Below, one piece after another: positions 16,812 to 25,716 of a stretch of DNA of 64,000 nucleotides (position 1 is its first letter; each line of letters begins with the position of its first letter). Source of the stretch: Bacillota bacterium (GTDB lineage: Bacteria; Bacillota; Clostridia; Christensenellales; SZUA-584); assembly GCA_023436115.1 (NCBI GenBank), contig JAEZKQ010000030.1, forward strand, positions 1-64,000, written 5' to 3'. Both the position numbers and the translations under genes were made by a program. The notes under the pieces are model-generated. The model was not told where the DNA came from, ran no database searches, and saw only the letters and a list, made by a program, of their open reading frames with translations.

Positions 16812-17993
16812 ATGAAAAATGTAACGGCTGCTATTGAATTTGGCACGTCTAAGGTCATGTGTGTGATCGGCCGTGAAAAATCGATAGGGCGTTTTGAGGT
16901 GTTGGGGGCAGGCGAGGCAAAATATGAGGGTATAAAAAACGGCCGCTGGCTCAAACCGTCAAACGTTGAAGAGGCTGCTGCAAAGGCGCTCGATATCGCA
17001 GAAAGAAAAGCAAGAAAACGAGTCAAGGAAGTATTTGTGGGCGTTCCGGGCGTGTTTTCCAAGGTGGTATGCTGCGATGGATTTATCGATATAAAGAGCG
17101 GCCGCGTCACGGAGAATGATATTGAGCGGCTCATTGAGGAAGTGGAAAGAAACTACGACGACAGTCTGTATACTGTTGTCAACTCTACACCTGTTTATTT
17201 TGTGCTCGAGGATGGCAACCACTATATCGATGTACTGGGTTGCGAGACGGGAGAGCTCCACGGGCTTATATCGCTCGTGTTTGCAAAGAATGAGTTTATT
17301 GAGGATGCCACGGCGTTGCTGGAGAGTCTGGGTGTCAAGATCACTGCGTTTATACCCGAGGTATTGGCGGAGAGCTTGTTCCTGGTTCCCACCGAAGAGC
17401 GCGATTGCAGTGCGGTACTGCTAAATGTTGGGTACTACGATACAAATGTAACTGTTGTTTATGGCGACGCAATTGTATATAATAAGACAATACATGCTGG
17501 AGGCATGCATATTGCCAATGATCTGTCGATCGTGATGAATATGGATGTTGATACGGCGGAGCAAATAAAAAAACGGTATTCTTTTGGCCTTGAAAACACA
17601 GGTGCAAAGTTATATGATTATGCCAAACGAAGCAATGGTCGGTTGGAAAGATACAGTCATACGATGATCTCCGAGGTCATAGACGCTAGAGTTGAACATA
17701 TGTGTATGCTGATAACCAGCGCATTTGAACTAAGCCCTCTGAATGTGGCCAGAAGAACACGTATCTTTCTTTCAGGCGGCGGGATCACGATGATGAAGGG
17801 TATCAAGGATACGCTGGAAAAGCTTTTAAAAAGACAGGTACGCATTTCGATCATAGAGGCGCCTCAGCTATCTACACCAAACTATTACACTATCCTGGCG
17901 CTGGTGGATTATGTTTTTGAATCAAGGTACCATCATAAGGGGTTAGATGGATTATCGTTATTGGGACGGCTATCGGAAAAAATGTTCGACTGA
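16812..17993 (+). CDS. ftsA: Cell division protein FtsA
   Basis: A 394-residue actin-fold ATPase that tethers FtsZ to the membrane. The start at 16812 gives the typical opening VTAAIEFGTSKVMCVIG with the phosphate-1 loop. The insertion subdomain 1C (VKEVFVGVPGVFSKVV), the phosphate-2 region VLLNVGYYDTNVTVVYG and the adenosine motif IFLSGGGITMMKGI follow in order. The C-terminus lacks an obvious long amphipathic helix, so membrane binding may be weaker or use a different end. A GAGGGG ribosome site lies about 13 bases upstream; a TTG at 16791 is a less likely start. ftsZ follows 25 bases later. Confidence 0.88.
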   Translation: MKNVTAAIEFGTSKVMCVIGREKSIGRFEVLGAGEAKYEGIKNGRWLKPSNVEEAAAKALDIAERKARKRVKEVFVGVPGVFSKVVCCDGFIDIKSGRVTENDIERLIEEVERNYDDSLYTVVNSTPVYFVLEDGNHYIDVLGCETGELHGLISLVFAKNEFIEDATALLESLGVKITAFIPEVLAESLFLVPTEERDCSAVLLNVGYYDTNVTVVYGDAIVYNKTIHAGGMHIANDLSIVMNMDVDTAEQIKKRYSFGLENTGAKLYDYAKRSNGRLERYSHTMISEVIDARVEHMCMLITSAFELSPLNVARRTRIFLSGGGITMMKGIKDTLEKLLKRQVRISIIEAPQLSTPNYYTILALVDYVFESRYHHKGLDGLSLLGRLSEKMFD

Positions 17994-18018
17994 CGTTTTG
18001 TATTGAAGGGGGTCATTT

Positions 18019-19158
18019 ATGCCATTAGAAATTGACATTGAGCAAGACAGCATTGCTAAAATCAAAGTTATTGGCGTAGGCGGTGCAGGAAACAACGCTG
18101 TCAATCGTATGATTGAACATGGCGTGTCCGGTGCAGAATTTTATGCCATTAATACAGACAAGCAGGCGCTTCTGCTCTCAAAAGCAAAAAATAAGGTTCA
18201 GATCGGTGAAAAACTCACAAGCGGTCTCGGTGTTGGGGGAGACCCGAATGTGGGAAAACGTGCCGCAGAGGAAAGTATCGATGAGCTTGACGCAATTGTT
18301 GACGGCGCGAATCTGATTTACATTGCCGCAGGCTTGGGCGGCGGTACAGGCACGGGCGCCGCGCCGGTTATTGCAGAGCTTGCACGACAAAAAAAGATAC
18401 TCACAGTGGCTGTGGTCACTATGCCGTTTATGTTTGAAGGCGGTCAGCGGATCACGCGGGCCAAAGATGGACATGCACTGCTTACCGAGTCGGTGGATAC
18501 AATTGTGACCATACCCAACGATAAACTCCTGCAGGTTATCGGCAAAGGGACATCTATGCTGGAAGCCTTTCGCGTTGCTGACGATGTTCTGCGACAGGGT
18601 ATACAAGGAATCACAGATCTTATCGTGAAGCCCGCGCTAGTCAATCTTGACTTTGCTGATGTGCGCACTGTTATGATGGAAAGAGGTGTGGCGCATATGG
18701 GTATCGGTGTCGGCTATGGAGACAACAAGACGATGGATGCAGCCAAGCAGGCGATACAAAGCCCGTTGCTTGAAACAAGCATTGAAGGCGCGCGCGGTAT
18801 ACTCTACAACGTCACGGGCGATCCGACGATGAGCTTGCTGGAGATTGAGGAAGCGGCCAATCTGATTCGGCAAGCTGCCGATCCCGAGGCCAATATATTC
18901 TTTGGCGCGGACACCGACGATAGTCTGGAAGACGAGGTGCGCATCACAGTGATTGCGACCGGCTTCAACGGTATGCATAAGCCGAGGGTGGCGGCGGTCA
19001 AGGAGGAAATCGATTTTTCCTGCAGTTCAGGCAGCGACGATGCGTTTATCCCTGTCAGACCGGAAAAGAAAAGCCCGGTGGTCAGCAGTTTTGAAACGGG
19101 CAACGAACTGGATATTCCGCCGTTCCTGCGCCGAAAAAGAATCAAAAAAGATTTTTAG
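18019..19158 (+). CDS. ftsZ: Cell division GTPase FtsZ
   Basis: A 379-residue tubulin homologue that forms the cytokinetic ring. N-terminal GVGGAGNNAVNRM, the signature loop GGGTGTGAAP at about residues 106-115, and the T7 synergy region are present. The C-terminal peptide DIPPFLRRKR is the conserved binding site for FtsA and other partners. A strong GAAGGGGG ribosome site precedes the ATG. It ends the dcw cluster. Confidence 0.98.
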   Translation: MPLEIDIEQDSIAKIKVIGVGGAGNNAVNRMIEHGVSGAEFYAINTDKQALLLSKAKNKVQIGEKLTSGLGVGGDPNVGKRAAEESIDELDAIVDGANLIYIAAGLGGGTGTGAAPVIAELARQKKILTVAVVTMPFMFEGGQRITRAKDGHALLTESVDTIVTIPNDKLLQVIGKGTSMLEAFRVADDVLRQGIQGITDLIVKPALVNLDFADVRTVMMERGVAHMGIGVGYGDNKTMDAAKQAIQSPLLETSIEGARGILYNVTGDPTMSLLEIEEAANLIRQAADPEANIFFGADTDDSLEDEVRITVIATGFNGMHKPRVAAVKEEIDFSCSSGSDDAFIPVRPEKKSPVVSSFETGNELDIPPFLRRKRIKKDF

Positions 19159-19173
19159 CAGAGGAACTTAAGG

Positions 19174-19201
19174 CCCGCTTTCAGACTGAAGCGGGTCTTG
19201 C
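19174..19201 (+). terminator. Terminator after ftsZ
   Basis: Stem CCCGCTT (19174-19180) and AAGCGGG (19189-19195) followed by a modest T-rich run. Confidence 0.6.
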
Positions 19202-19240
19202 TTTCTCGACATTAGCCCCTCAGGGATTTGGGAGGAACAT

Positions 19241-19882
19241 ATGAAAAAGCTATTGATTATACTGGCAGCAATGGTTACGTTCCTTGGCGCTTGCAGTACT
19301 GAACAAAAGACTGCGGATGGGCAGCTGCAAAGCGGGGTGCGCGTCATCACGCTCGGCAGCGGGTTTTCAGGAGCAGACATAAAGGCCTACCGCGGTGAGA
19401 CTGTCAGCCTTGTTCTTTCAGGCGAAGGTACGCTTAAGCTGAGTGTGCCGGATTTTGAAGCCGAAGAAGTTGGCAGCGGCGAAGTCACAGTGGAATTTAA
19501 GGCGGCAAAAGCCGGCGAATATGCGATTATTGCTGTAACGCCTCAAGGCGAAGAAACTGGAACGCTGGTCATCTCTGAATATGAAAACGCGGATGTCTAT
19601 AAAAACGTGGATGCAGCCGATTTTAAAGAGGCAATGACGGGCAACTATCTGATTCTGGATGTGAGATCAAAGTATGAATACGAATCGGGTCATATCGAGG
19701 GGGCGCTGCTGATACCGCACACGGAGCTTCAGGACCGGCTGGATGAGGTTAAGGGATATGACAAGGTGCTGGTATATTGCGCGTCCGGCAACCGGAGTAT
19801 CGCTGCATCGCAAATACTCATCAATGCGGGATTTGAAGAGGTGTATAACTTAAATGGCGGCTATAAGGCATGGCAGAATTGA
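19241..19882 (+). CDS. Rhodanese-domain lipoprotein
   Basis: A 213-residue exported lipoprotein: signal MKKLLIILAAMVTFLGAC with the lipobox cysteine at residue 18. Residues about 28-110 form a beta-rich domain that resembles a cupredoxin-like fold but shows no clear copper ligands. Residues about 125-213 are a rhodanese domain: LDVRSKYEYESGHIEGA, then the active loop CASGNRS with the catalytic cysteine, then NLNGGYKAW. Rhodaneses carry sulfane sulfur; an extracellular one may act in sulfur or redox handling. It is monocistronic between terminators. Confidence 0.85.
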   Translation: MKKLLIILAAMVTFLGACSTEQKTADGQLQSGVRVITLGSGFSGADIKAYRGETVSLVLSGEGTLKLSVPDFEAEEVGSGEVTVEFKAAKAGEYAIIAVTPQGEETGTLVISEYENADVYKNVDAADFKEAMTGNYLILDVRSKYEYESGHIEGALLIPHTELQDRLDEVKGYDKVLVYCASGNRSIAASQILINAGFEEVYNLNGGYKAWQN

Positions 19883-19903
19883 ATTGGTAATGAGGCGCTG
19901 GCG

Positions 19904-19932
19904 TTGACGAGCGCCTTTGCATATAATATAAT
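19904..19932 (+). promoter_or_regulatory. Promoter of cysS
   Basis: TTGACG (19904-19909), 17-base spacer, TATAAT (19927-19932), 33 bases before the start codon. It overlaps a small hairpin (AGGCGCT 19893-19899 with AGCGCCT 19910-19916) that may end the preceding transcript. No T-box leader fits in this space. Confidence 0.6.
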
Positions 19933-19964
19933 TATGCGATTAATGCAGGACAGGGAGTGTTGGT

Positions 19965-21341
19965 TTGAAGCTTTTTAACACAATGACACGAAAAAAAGAA
20001 GAATTCGTTCCCGTCGAAGCGGGCAAGGCGAGAATATATGCCTGCGGCCCGACGGTCTATAACTTCTTTCATATCGGAAATGCACGGCCTTTTATCATTT
20101 TTGATACGCTGCGCCGTTATTTGGAATATTCCGGCCTCAATGTGACATTCGTACAAAATTTTACGGACGTGGATGATAAGATGATCGCCAGAGCCAGCGA
20201 GGAGAATACCACGCTCAAAGAGCTGGGCGAGCGGTTCATTGCGGAATATTATAAGGACGCGGGTGCTTTGGGCATCCAACCGGCTACTGTGCACCCGAGA
20301 GCCACAGAGCACATACAGGATATCATTCATCTTGTTGAGACACTGATTCAAAAGGGTCACGCGTATGAGTCCAATGGTGATGTTTATTTTGATGTCTCCA
20401 GCTTTGGGGAATACGGCAAGCTGTCCGGACAGTCTCTCGAAGACTTAATGGCCGGGGCGCGTATTGACGTCACTGAATCCAAGAAAAATCCGGAGGATTT
20501 TGCGCTCTGGAAGGCTGCGAAACCAGGGGAAGACAGCTGGGACAGCCCGTGGGGACAAGGCAGGCCGGGCTGGCATATTGAATGCAGCGCCATGAGCATG
20601 AAATACTTAGGAGATACAATCGACATACACGGCGGCGGACAGGATCTGATTTTCCCGCACCATGAAAACGAGATTGCCCAGTCGGAGGCGGCAACAGGCA
20701 AGCCTTTTGCGAAGTACTGGATGCATAACGGCTATATTAACGTGGATAACGAGAAGATGAGCAAGTCTAAGGGTAACTTCTTTACCGTCCGCGATATCGC
20801 TCAGAAATACGATTTAAAGGTCGTACGGTTGTTCATGCTGTCTGCACATTACCGCAATCCGATCAACTTCTCCGAAGAATTGATTATGCAGGCAGCTTCG
20901 GCAATGGCGCGTATCAGAAACTGCCGTGACAACCTAAAGCATATCGCCTCCGCAGGCGTGTCGGGCAAGGTCGATGTCGTAAAGGACATCTGCGCGCTGG
21001 AAAACCGATTTAAAGAAGCCATGGATGACGATTTGAATACTGCCGGCGCCATCGGTGTGATATTTGAGTATATACGCGACATCAACCTTGCGTTTGAAGA
21101 GAACAAGGACGCAAAGAGCGCGGCCGATGCACTAAAGGCGCTGGACACGATACTGGATGTTTTGGGATTGGTGCCCGAGGAGGAAAGCATTCCCGAAGAG
21201 ATTAAGGTTCTCGCGCAAAAGCGTCAGGATGCAAGGAACGCGCGTAATTTTGCGGAGGCGGATGCGCTCAGAGACAAGATTACCGCAATGGGTTATGAAT
21301 TGAAAGATACGCCGGAGGGCGTTAAAATCAGCAAAAGATAA
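19965..21341 (+). CDS. cysS: Cysteinyl-tRNA synthetase
   Basis: TTG start with AGGGAG about seven bases upstream. A 458-residue class I synthetase that charges tRNA-Cys. CGPTVYNFFHIGNARPF carries a zinc cysteine and the HIGH-type motif, GWHIECSAM carries the second zinc site, and KMSKSKGNFFTV is the KMSKS loop. The length is normal. A 102-residue membrane protein gene follows 11 bases later and is probably co-transcribed. Confidence 0.97.
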   Translation: MKLFNTMTRKKEEFVPVEAGKARIYACGPTVYNFFHIGNARPFIIFDTLRRYLEYSGLNVTFVQNFTDVDDKMIARASEENTTLKELGERFIAEYYKDAGALGIQPATVHPRATEHIQDIIHLVETLIQKGHAYESNGDVYFDVSSFGEYGKLSGQSLEDLMAGARIDVTESKKNPEDFALWKAAKPGEDSWDSPWGQGRPGWHIECSAMSMKYLGDTIDIHGGGQDLIFPHHENEIAQSEAATGKPFAKYWMHNGYINVDNEKMSKSKGNFFTVRDIAQKYDLKVVRLFMLSAHYRNPINFSEELIMQAASAMARIRNCRDNLKHIASAGVSGKVDVVKDICALENRFKEAMDDDLNTAGAIGVIFEYIRDINLAFEENKDAKSAADALKALDTILDVLGLVPEEESIPEEIKVLAQKRQDARNARNFAEADALRDKITAMGYELKDTPEGVKISKR

Positions 21342-21352
21342 GGAGCACAACA

Positions 21353-21661
21353 TTGGAAGATATGAATAAAATGATGGCCATGTTTATGGTCATCATCGGC
21401 GTATTCGCGTTCTATTCAGCGATTACAGGCAAAGGCCCCGCGTATAAAAACGATTATCCCAAAGCCATGCAGGCAGAAGCTCATAAAATGCTGCGTACAT
21501 TCTGCTGGATAGTTGCCCCGATCGCTACGGTCACAGGTGTACTTGACTATTTGGGCTACAGTTGGGCATACTGGATCAGCCTGGGAGCGATTCTTCCCCT
21601 GATCATTGTCTATGTGATTATTTTCAGAAAGCGTTTTAAGAACTATCTGTACAAGAAGTAA
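21353..21661 (+). CDS. Small membrane protein of unknown function
   Basis: TTG start at 21353, preceded by AGGAG at seven bases; the ATG at 21362 is too far from it. The 102-residue product is methionine-rich at the start and has three hydrophobic helices at about residues 4-22, 42-62 and 73-95. I recognise no family. It is coupled to cysS. Confidence 0.65.
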   Translation: MEDMNKMMAMFMVIIGVFAFYSAITGKGPAYKNDYPKAMQAEAHKMLRTFCWIVAPIATVTGVLDYLGYSWAYWISLGAILPLIIVYVIIFRKRFKNYLYKK

Positions 21662-21730
21662 CGGGCAAACACCTATCGCTATGCATAATATATTTTAGTG
21701 CTTAAGTTTTAAGCAAAGGGGGAGCTATGT

Positions 21731-22069
21731 ATGAGCGAAGTGTACGTGACGCCACAGCACGAATGGATACTTTTTGATGAGAATAAGGCAACGATCGGCC
21801 TTATCGGAAGTGCGCTTGCAGGAGATATCGTCTATATTGAGTTGCCGGCAATCGGACAAACCGTGGAAATGGGCGTGCCGTGCGCGTCGGTGGAGTCAAC
21901 TAAATTGGTATATGAGGTTCATGCACCCGCCAGCGGCGTGATTTCAGCTGTTAACGACACCGTATATGACGATCCGGACTCCGTTGCCAAAAGCAGGGCT
22001 TGGCTGTTTACGGTAGAATTTCATGTGAAGCCGGACACAAGCGGATGGCAGCGAGAAAATGAGTCGTAG
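21731..22069 (+). CDS. Glycine cleavage H-like lipoyl protein
   Basis: A 112-residue protein shorter than the usual 125-130 of GcvH. It keeps the fold signature: HEWILFDENKATIGL, LAGDIVYIELPAIGQ, and ESTKLVYEVHAPASG, where the lysine is the expected lipoylation site. A ribosome site GGGGGAG precedes the ATG. No gcvT, gcvP, lpd or lipoate ligase gene lies nearby. It could serve a glycine cleavage or reductase system encoded elsewhere, or act as a lipoate carrier; the sequence does not decide. Confidence 0.85.
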   Translation: MSEVYVTPQHEWILFDENKATIGLIGSALAGDIVYIELPAIGQTVEMGVPCASVESTKLVYEVHAPASGVISAVNDTVYDDPDSVAKSRAWLFTVEFHVKPDTSGWQRENES

Positions 22070-22083
22070 ATGAAACGAAAAAC

Positions 22084-22116
22084 AGGCTGTTCCGTCATGG
22101 GACAGCCTTGCTTTTT
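22084..22116 (+). terminator. Terminator after the GcvH-like gene
   Basis: Ten-pair stem with one wobble (22084-22093 with 22099-22108), five-base loop, then TGCTTTTT. Confidence 0.8.
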
Positions 22117-22158
22117 ACAGTGTGTCTCTTAAGGGATAATAAACAAAGGAGAAAAGCC

Positions 22159-22884
22159 ATGAATGAGAATCGCCGTGTTTTTTCATATACTTGCGTATCG
22201 GTCGCAAGCGTACTGTTGATTGTGGCGCTGCTTATAATCAGTATCGAAATGTTTGCTTTAAATACGGACTTTTTTGAGAGCGAATATAAGAAGCTGGGAA
22301 CAGCGCAGAGCATCGGCTTAAGCGAACAGGACCTTTCCGCTGTGACTCAAAAATTGATCGGCTATACCACGGATGCCGAGCCGAATCTGAACATGCAGGC
22401 GAATATAGGCGGCGAGATGCAGGAAGTGTTCGGCCAGCGCGAAAAGGATCATATGGTGGATGTGAAGGCGCTGTATCTGGGTGCGCGCGACATACGCACA
22501 ATCTGTCTAATCGGTGCTGTTGTGCTTATTGCGGCGGCATTTGCGCTGACTCGAAAAAAGACGCTGCGCATACTCTGCAAATCATTTCTGTACGTTTCGG
22601 GCGCTTTTGTTGTAATCGTAGGCGCGCTTGGTGTTTATGCGGCTGTCGATTTTACATCATTTTGGGTATCATTTCATCATCTGTTTTTTACCAACGATCT
22701 TTGGCTGCTTGATCCCGCGACGGATGTGTTGATTATGATGGTGCCCGAGCAGTTCTTCTCAGATCTTGTGGCGCGCATTATCATCCGTTTTGTATCGATG
22801 TTTGTCGCTCTTAATGCAGTGGCCATTGCGGGGATAGCATTACTAAATAAACGCCGGCAGAAGAATACTATACAAGAGGCATAA
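22159..22884 (+). CDS. DUF1461 (TIGR01906 family) membrane protein
   Basis: ATG at 22159 preceded by AAAGGAG; an upstream in-frame ATG at 22108 lies in the terminator and is rejected. The 241-residue protein has four membrane helices and the family hallmark DFTSFWVSFHHLFFTNDLWLLDP before the last helix. DUF1461 proteins are integral membrane proteins of unknown function in Firmicutes. tsaD starts two bases after the stop, so the two genes form an operon. Confidence 0.85.
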   Translation: MNENRRVFSYTCVSVASVLLIVALLIISIEMFALNTDFFESEYKKLGTAQSIGLSEQDLSAVTQKLIGYTTDAEPNLNMQANIGGEMQEVFGQREKDHMVDVKALYLGARDIRTICLIGAVVLIAAAFALTRKKTLRILCKSFLYVSGAFVVIVGALGVYAAVDFTSFWVSFHHLFFTNDLWLLDPATDVLIMMVPEQFFSDLVARIIIRFVSMFVALNAVAIAGIALLNKRRQKNTIQEA

Positions 22885-22886
22885 GA

Positions 22887-23885
22887 ATGGGGCGTAGGAT
22901 ACTCAGCATAGAAACCTCATGCGATGAGACGGCGGCTGCCGTGATGGCTGGCCGGGAGGTCATCAGCAATGCGGTTTATACACAAAAAGAACATGAAAGG
23001 TATGGGGGTGTTGTGCCGGAAATCGCATCACGCAACCACATACTCAAGCTGCCTTACATCGTAGATGAGGCTTTGGAAAAGGCGAATATGGGCTTTAAAG
23101 ATCTGGATGCTATTGCGGTGACGGACGGCCCCGGGCTTATCGGCGCGCTGCTGGTGGGCGTCTCGTATGCCAAGGCGCTTGCTTATTACCAGAGCCTGCC
23201 TCTTATTCCCGTGCATCATATCGAAGGGCATATCTGCTCGCTGTTCATATCTCACAAGTCATTGGAGCCGCCCTTCTTATGCCTTGTGGTATCGGGCGGG
23301 CATTCTCATATCGTTGTCGTGGAGGATTACGGGAAATACCGTTTGCTTGGTAAAACACGAGACGACGCGGTGGGAGAAGCTTTTGACAAAACAGCACGCG
23401 TACTGGGTCTTGGATATCCCGGAGGGCCCAAGCTGGAAGCGCTGGCGCGCGAGGGGCGGCCCATCTACCGCTATCCGCGTGGTTTTAAAGGAGAAACGCA
23501 TCTTGATTTCACATTCAGCGGCCTGAAGACGGCGGTAATTAACCATATACACAATATGGACCAGAAGGGCGAGGTCTATAATAAAGCGGATATTGCAGCC
23601 AGCTTTCAACATGAGGCGGTATCTTTTCTTGCCGACAACACGTTCGAGGCGGCCGCGAGAGAAGGTATTGATAAAATCGGTATCGCAGGCGGAGTCTCTG
23701 CAAATGGTGCGCTTCGCAGTGAATTTGAAAAACGGGCTCGGCAAAAGGGCCTGCAGATTTTTCTGCCCGAAATGCGCTACTGCACAGACAACGCGGCCAT
23801 GATCGGATGCGCTGCCGCTTTTTCGATGGAGGCAAAGGACCCGCTGCGTCTGAATGCCAACGCCTCCAAGTTGCTGTTTGAGTAA
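22887..23885 (+). CDS. tsaD: tRNA N6-threonylcarbamoyladenosine transferase TsaD
   Basis: A 332-residue ASKHA-fold enzyme that transfers the threonylcarbamoyl group to A37 of ANN-decoding tRNAs, acting with TsaB and TsaE, which are not here. SIETSCDETAAAV is the N-terminal phosphate motif, HHIEGH gives the metal-binding histidines, and CLVVSGGHS and GGVSANGALR are present. The length is normal. Confidence 0.96.
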   Translation: MGRRILSIETSCDETAAAVMAGREVISNAVYTQKEHERYGGVVPEIASRNHILKLPYIVDEALEKANMGFKDLDAIAVTDGPGLIGALLVGVSYAKALAYYQSLPLIPVHHIEGHICSLFISHKSLEPPFLCLVVSGGHSHIVVVEDYGKYRLLGKTRDDAVGEAFDKTARVLGLGYPGGPKLEALAREGRPIYRYPRGFKGETHLDFTFSGLKTAVINHIHNMDQKGEVYNKADIAASFQHEAVSFLADNTFEAAAREGIDKIGIAGGVSANGALRSEFEKRARQKGLQIFLPEMRYCTDNAAMIGCAAAFSMEAKDPLRLNANASKLLFE

Positions 23886-23941
23886 ATGTCATAGCATCAT
23901 AAAGAAAATAATATAGATGATATAACTACGGAGGTAGCCCT

Positions 23942-24655
23942 ATGAAACGGACTATGCGTTATATCATCTGTTTTTTTATTATCGCAGCACTTGTGGCGGC
24001 TTTGTGGTTGATTCCGTTTTCGAGTCCGGCTATCAACCAGAATAAAGGCATCGTTGTGATTGACCCCGGACACGGTGGTTTTGATGGCGGCGCAACCGGA
24101 CGTCTCACAAATGTAAAAGAAGATATGCTGAATCTTAGCGTTTCGAAAAAGCTTAAGAATATGTTCGAGAATAACGGCTATACGGTAATCATGACGCGTG
24201 AGGATGAAAACGCCGTTGGCCGTACAAAAGACGATGATATGCAAAAAAGACGCGAAATCATCGATACATCCGGGGCTGACTTAGTGATTTCCGTTCATAT
24301 GAACAAATTCTCGGACACGACATGCACGGGCCCTGTTGTTTTTTATCACGAAGACTCCGAGGAAGGCGAGAAACTCGCAAAAGCCATTCAGGAAGAGATG
24401 GTTGCCGCGTTAAAACCGGACCGCCCACGAGTTCACAAACCGGAAACCTATTATATACTACGATCCGGTACGTGTCCTTGCGTGCTCGTTGAATGCGGTT
24501 TTATATCTAATGAACGTGAAGAGCAGCTTCTTCAAACCGATGAGTATCAAAACCTTTGTGCAGCCGCCATTTTCAAAGGCGCCGCTTTTTACATGGCAAA
24601 ACGATCAGAGCCTGATAAAGAAGAAAACCCACCCGTTCCGCTGATCAGTCAATAA
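23942..24655 (+). CDS. cwlD: N-acetylmuramoyl-L-alanine amidase CwlD
   Basis: A 237-residue exported Amidase_3 enzyme. An N-terminal helix (about residues 7-25) is followed by VIDPGHGGFDGGATG (first zinc histidine), KED (zinc glutamate), SVHMNKF (second zinc histidine) and LVECGFISN (catalytic glutamate). In spore formers CwlD removes stem peptides during muramic-delta-lactam formation in the cortex, which needs PdaA (not seen here). The length and lack of cell-wall-binding repeats fit CwlD rather than an autolysin. Confidence 0.88.
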   Translation: MKRTMRYIICFFIIAALVAALWLIPFSSPAINQNKGIVVIDPGHGGFDGGATGRLTNVKEDMLNLSVSKKLKNMFENNGYTVIMTREDENAVGRTKDDDMQKRREIIDTSGADLVISVHMNKFSDTTCTGPVVFYHEDSEEGEKLAKAIQEEMVAALKPDRPRVHKPETYYILRSGTCPCVLVECGFISNEREEQLLQTDEYQNLCAAAIFKGAAFYMAKRSEPDKEENPPVPLISQ

Positions 24656-24672
24656 AAAATATAATGAAGCCG

Positions 24673-24700
24673 TTGCATTTTGCCGCAATTCGTGTATAAT
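24673..24700 (+). promoter_or_regulatory. Promoter of the ctsR operon
   Basis: TTGCAT (24673-24678), 16-base spacer, TATAAT (24695-24700). Transcription would start inside or just before the CtsR box. Confidence 0.7.
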
Positions 24701-24709
24701 AACATTAAA

Positions 24710-24726
24710 GGTCAAAGATAGTCAAA
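24710..24726 (+). promoter_or_regulatory. CtsR operator
   Basis: GGTCAAA (24710-24716), three bases, AGTCAAA (24720-24726): the tandem heptad that the CtsR repressor binds. It lies immediately downstream of the -10 box, so binding would block initiation. Confidence 0.92.
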
Positions 24727-24744
24727 AGAGAAGAGGTGCGGCAA

Positions 24745-25212
24745 ATGTCGGTCTTAAGTGACACAATTGAACAGTTTATCAAAGAATTAATGAGCGAATA
24801 TGAAGGAAAAATCGAGCTGCAAAGAAATGAGCTGGCGCAGCATTTTAACTGCGCGCCATCACAGATCAACTATGTGCTCGCAACGCGCTTTACACCTGAC
24901 AAGGGTTATATCATAGAGAGTCGCCGCGGCGGCGGGGGCTATATCCGTGTTCTGAGGCTGAGCATCGATGAATCGGATCATCTGTTTCACCTTGTCACCT
25001 CACGTATCGGAGAGAGCATATCCGAACGCGACGCGCAGGATGTGATTTGTCGTCTGGTGGAAAGCAAAGCGGTGAACAAACGCGAAGGAGCGCTCATGAG
25101 CGCTGCGGTTTTGGACAAGACGCTTGCGATACCGGCCATGCTCAAAGATCAGGTTCGCGCCAATATTTTAAAGCAGCTTGTGCTGGTTTTGCTCAGTGAG
25201 GAGGAAGAATAA
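24745..25212 (+). CDS. ctsR: Heat-shock repressor CtsR
   Basis: ATG at 24745 with GAGGTG six bases upstream. The 155-residue protein represses class III heat-shock genes. LSDTIEQFIKELM opens the winged helix, and the wing RRGGGGYIRVLRL contains the glycine-rich temperature-sensing loop. The C-terminal half is the McsB-interaction domain. It is the first gene of its own regulon, behind the box at 24710-24726. Confidence 0.95.
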   Translation: MSVLSDTIEQFIKELMSEYEGKIELQRNELAQHFNCAPSQINYVLATRFTPDKGYIIESRRGGGGYIRVLRLSIDESDHLFHLVTSRIGESISERDAQDVICRLVESKAVNKREGALMSAAVLDKTLAIPAMLKDQVRANILKQLVLVLLSEEEE

Positions 25213-25213
25213 A

Positions 25214-25714
25214 ATGCTTTGCGATAATTGTCTGAAAAATAACGCGAGCGTTCATATGACGACTTTTGTGAATGGACAGGTCAAAACGGTACATCTGTGC
25301 GGTCAATGCGCAGCTAAGAAAAAGACAGCCGTGGTGATGCCCTGGTTTTCCTTCAACGATTTTATGAGCACGTTTTATGACCAGGTGGAAGCCCAGGATC
25401 AGAAATGCAGCATGTGTGGGACAACCCTTGAAAGCTTTAAAAAAGACGGTAAGCTGGGGTGTGTGAACTGCTATAAGGTTTTTGAAGAAAGTATACTGCC
25501 CGTGATTAAGGGAATTCATATGAACATGACGCACAACGGCAAGCGGCCGGGCGAACGTGTCATTGTGGAGCCAGGCAAAGAGAATGAGATAGACGAGCTG
25601 CAAAACCGCAAAGAGCATTTGAAGTTAAAGCTGCGTGAAGCGGTAGCGGTCGAGAATTTTGAAGAAGCAGCGCGTTTGCGTGATGAGATCGCGCTGCTGG
25701 AAAAGGAGGGATGA
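25214..25714 (+). CDS. mcsA: Arginine kinase activator McsA
   Basis: ATG at 25214, one base after the ctsR stop, with GGAGGAA upstream. The 166-residue protein has two zinc-finger-like CxxC pairs near the start (MLCDNCLKN, HLCGQCAAKK), a second set (CSMCG, CVNC), and a C-terminal UVR-type coiled coil (EAVAVENFEEAARLRDEI). McsA activates the McsB kinase. Confidence 0.93.
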   Translation: MLCDNCLKNNASVHMTTFVNGQVKTVHLCGQCAAKKKTAVVMPWFSFNDFMSTFYDQVEAQDQKCSMCGTTLESFKKDGKLGCVNCYKVFEESILPVIKGIHMNMTHNGKRPGERVIVEPGKENEIDELQNRKEHLKLKLREAVAVENFEEAARLRDEIALLEKEG

Positions 25715-25716
25715 GC

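Noticed and set aside
19883..19964. T-box leader for cysS
   Set aside because: The gap is only 82 bases and holds a promoter and a small hairpin; no T-box sequence is seen.
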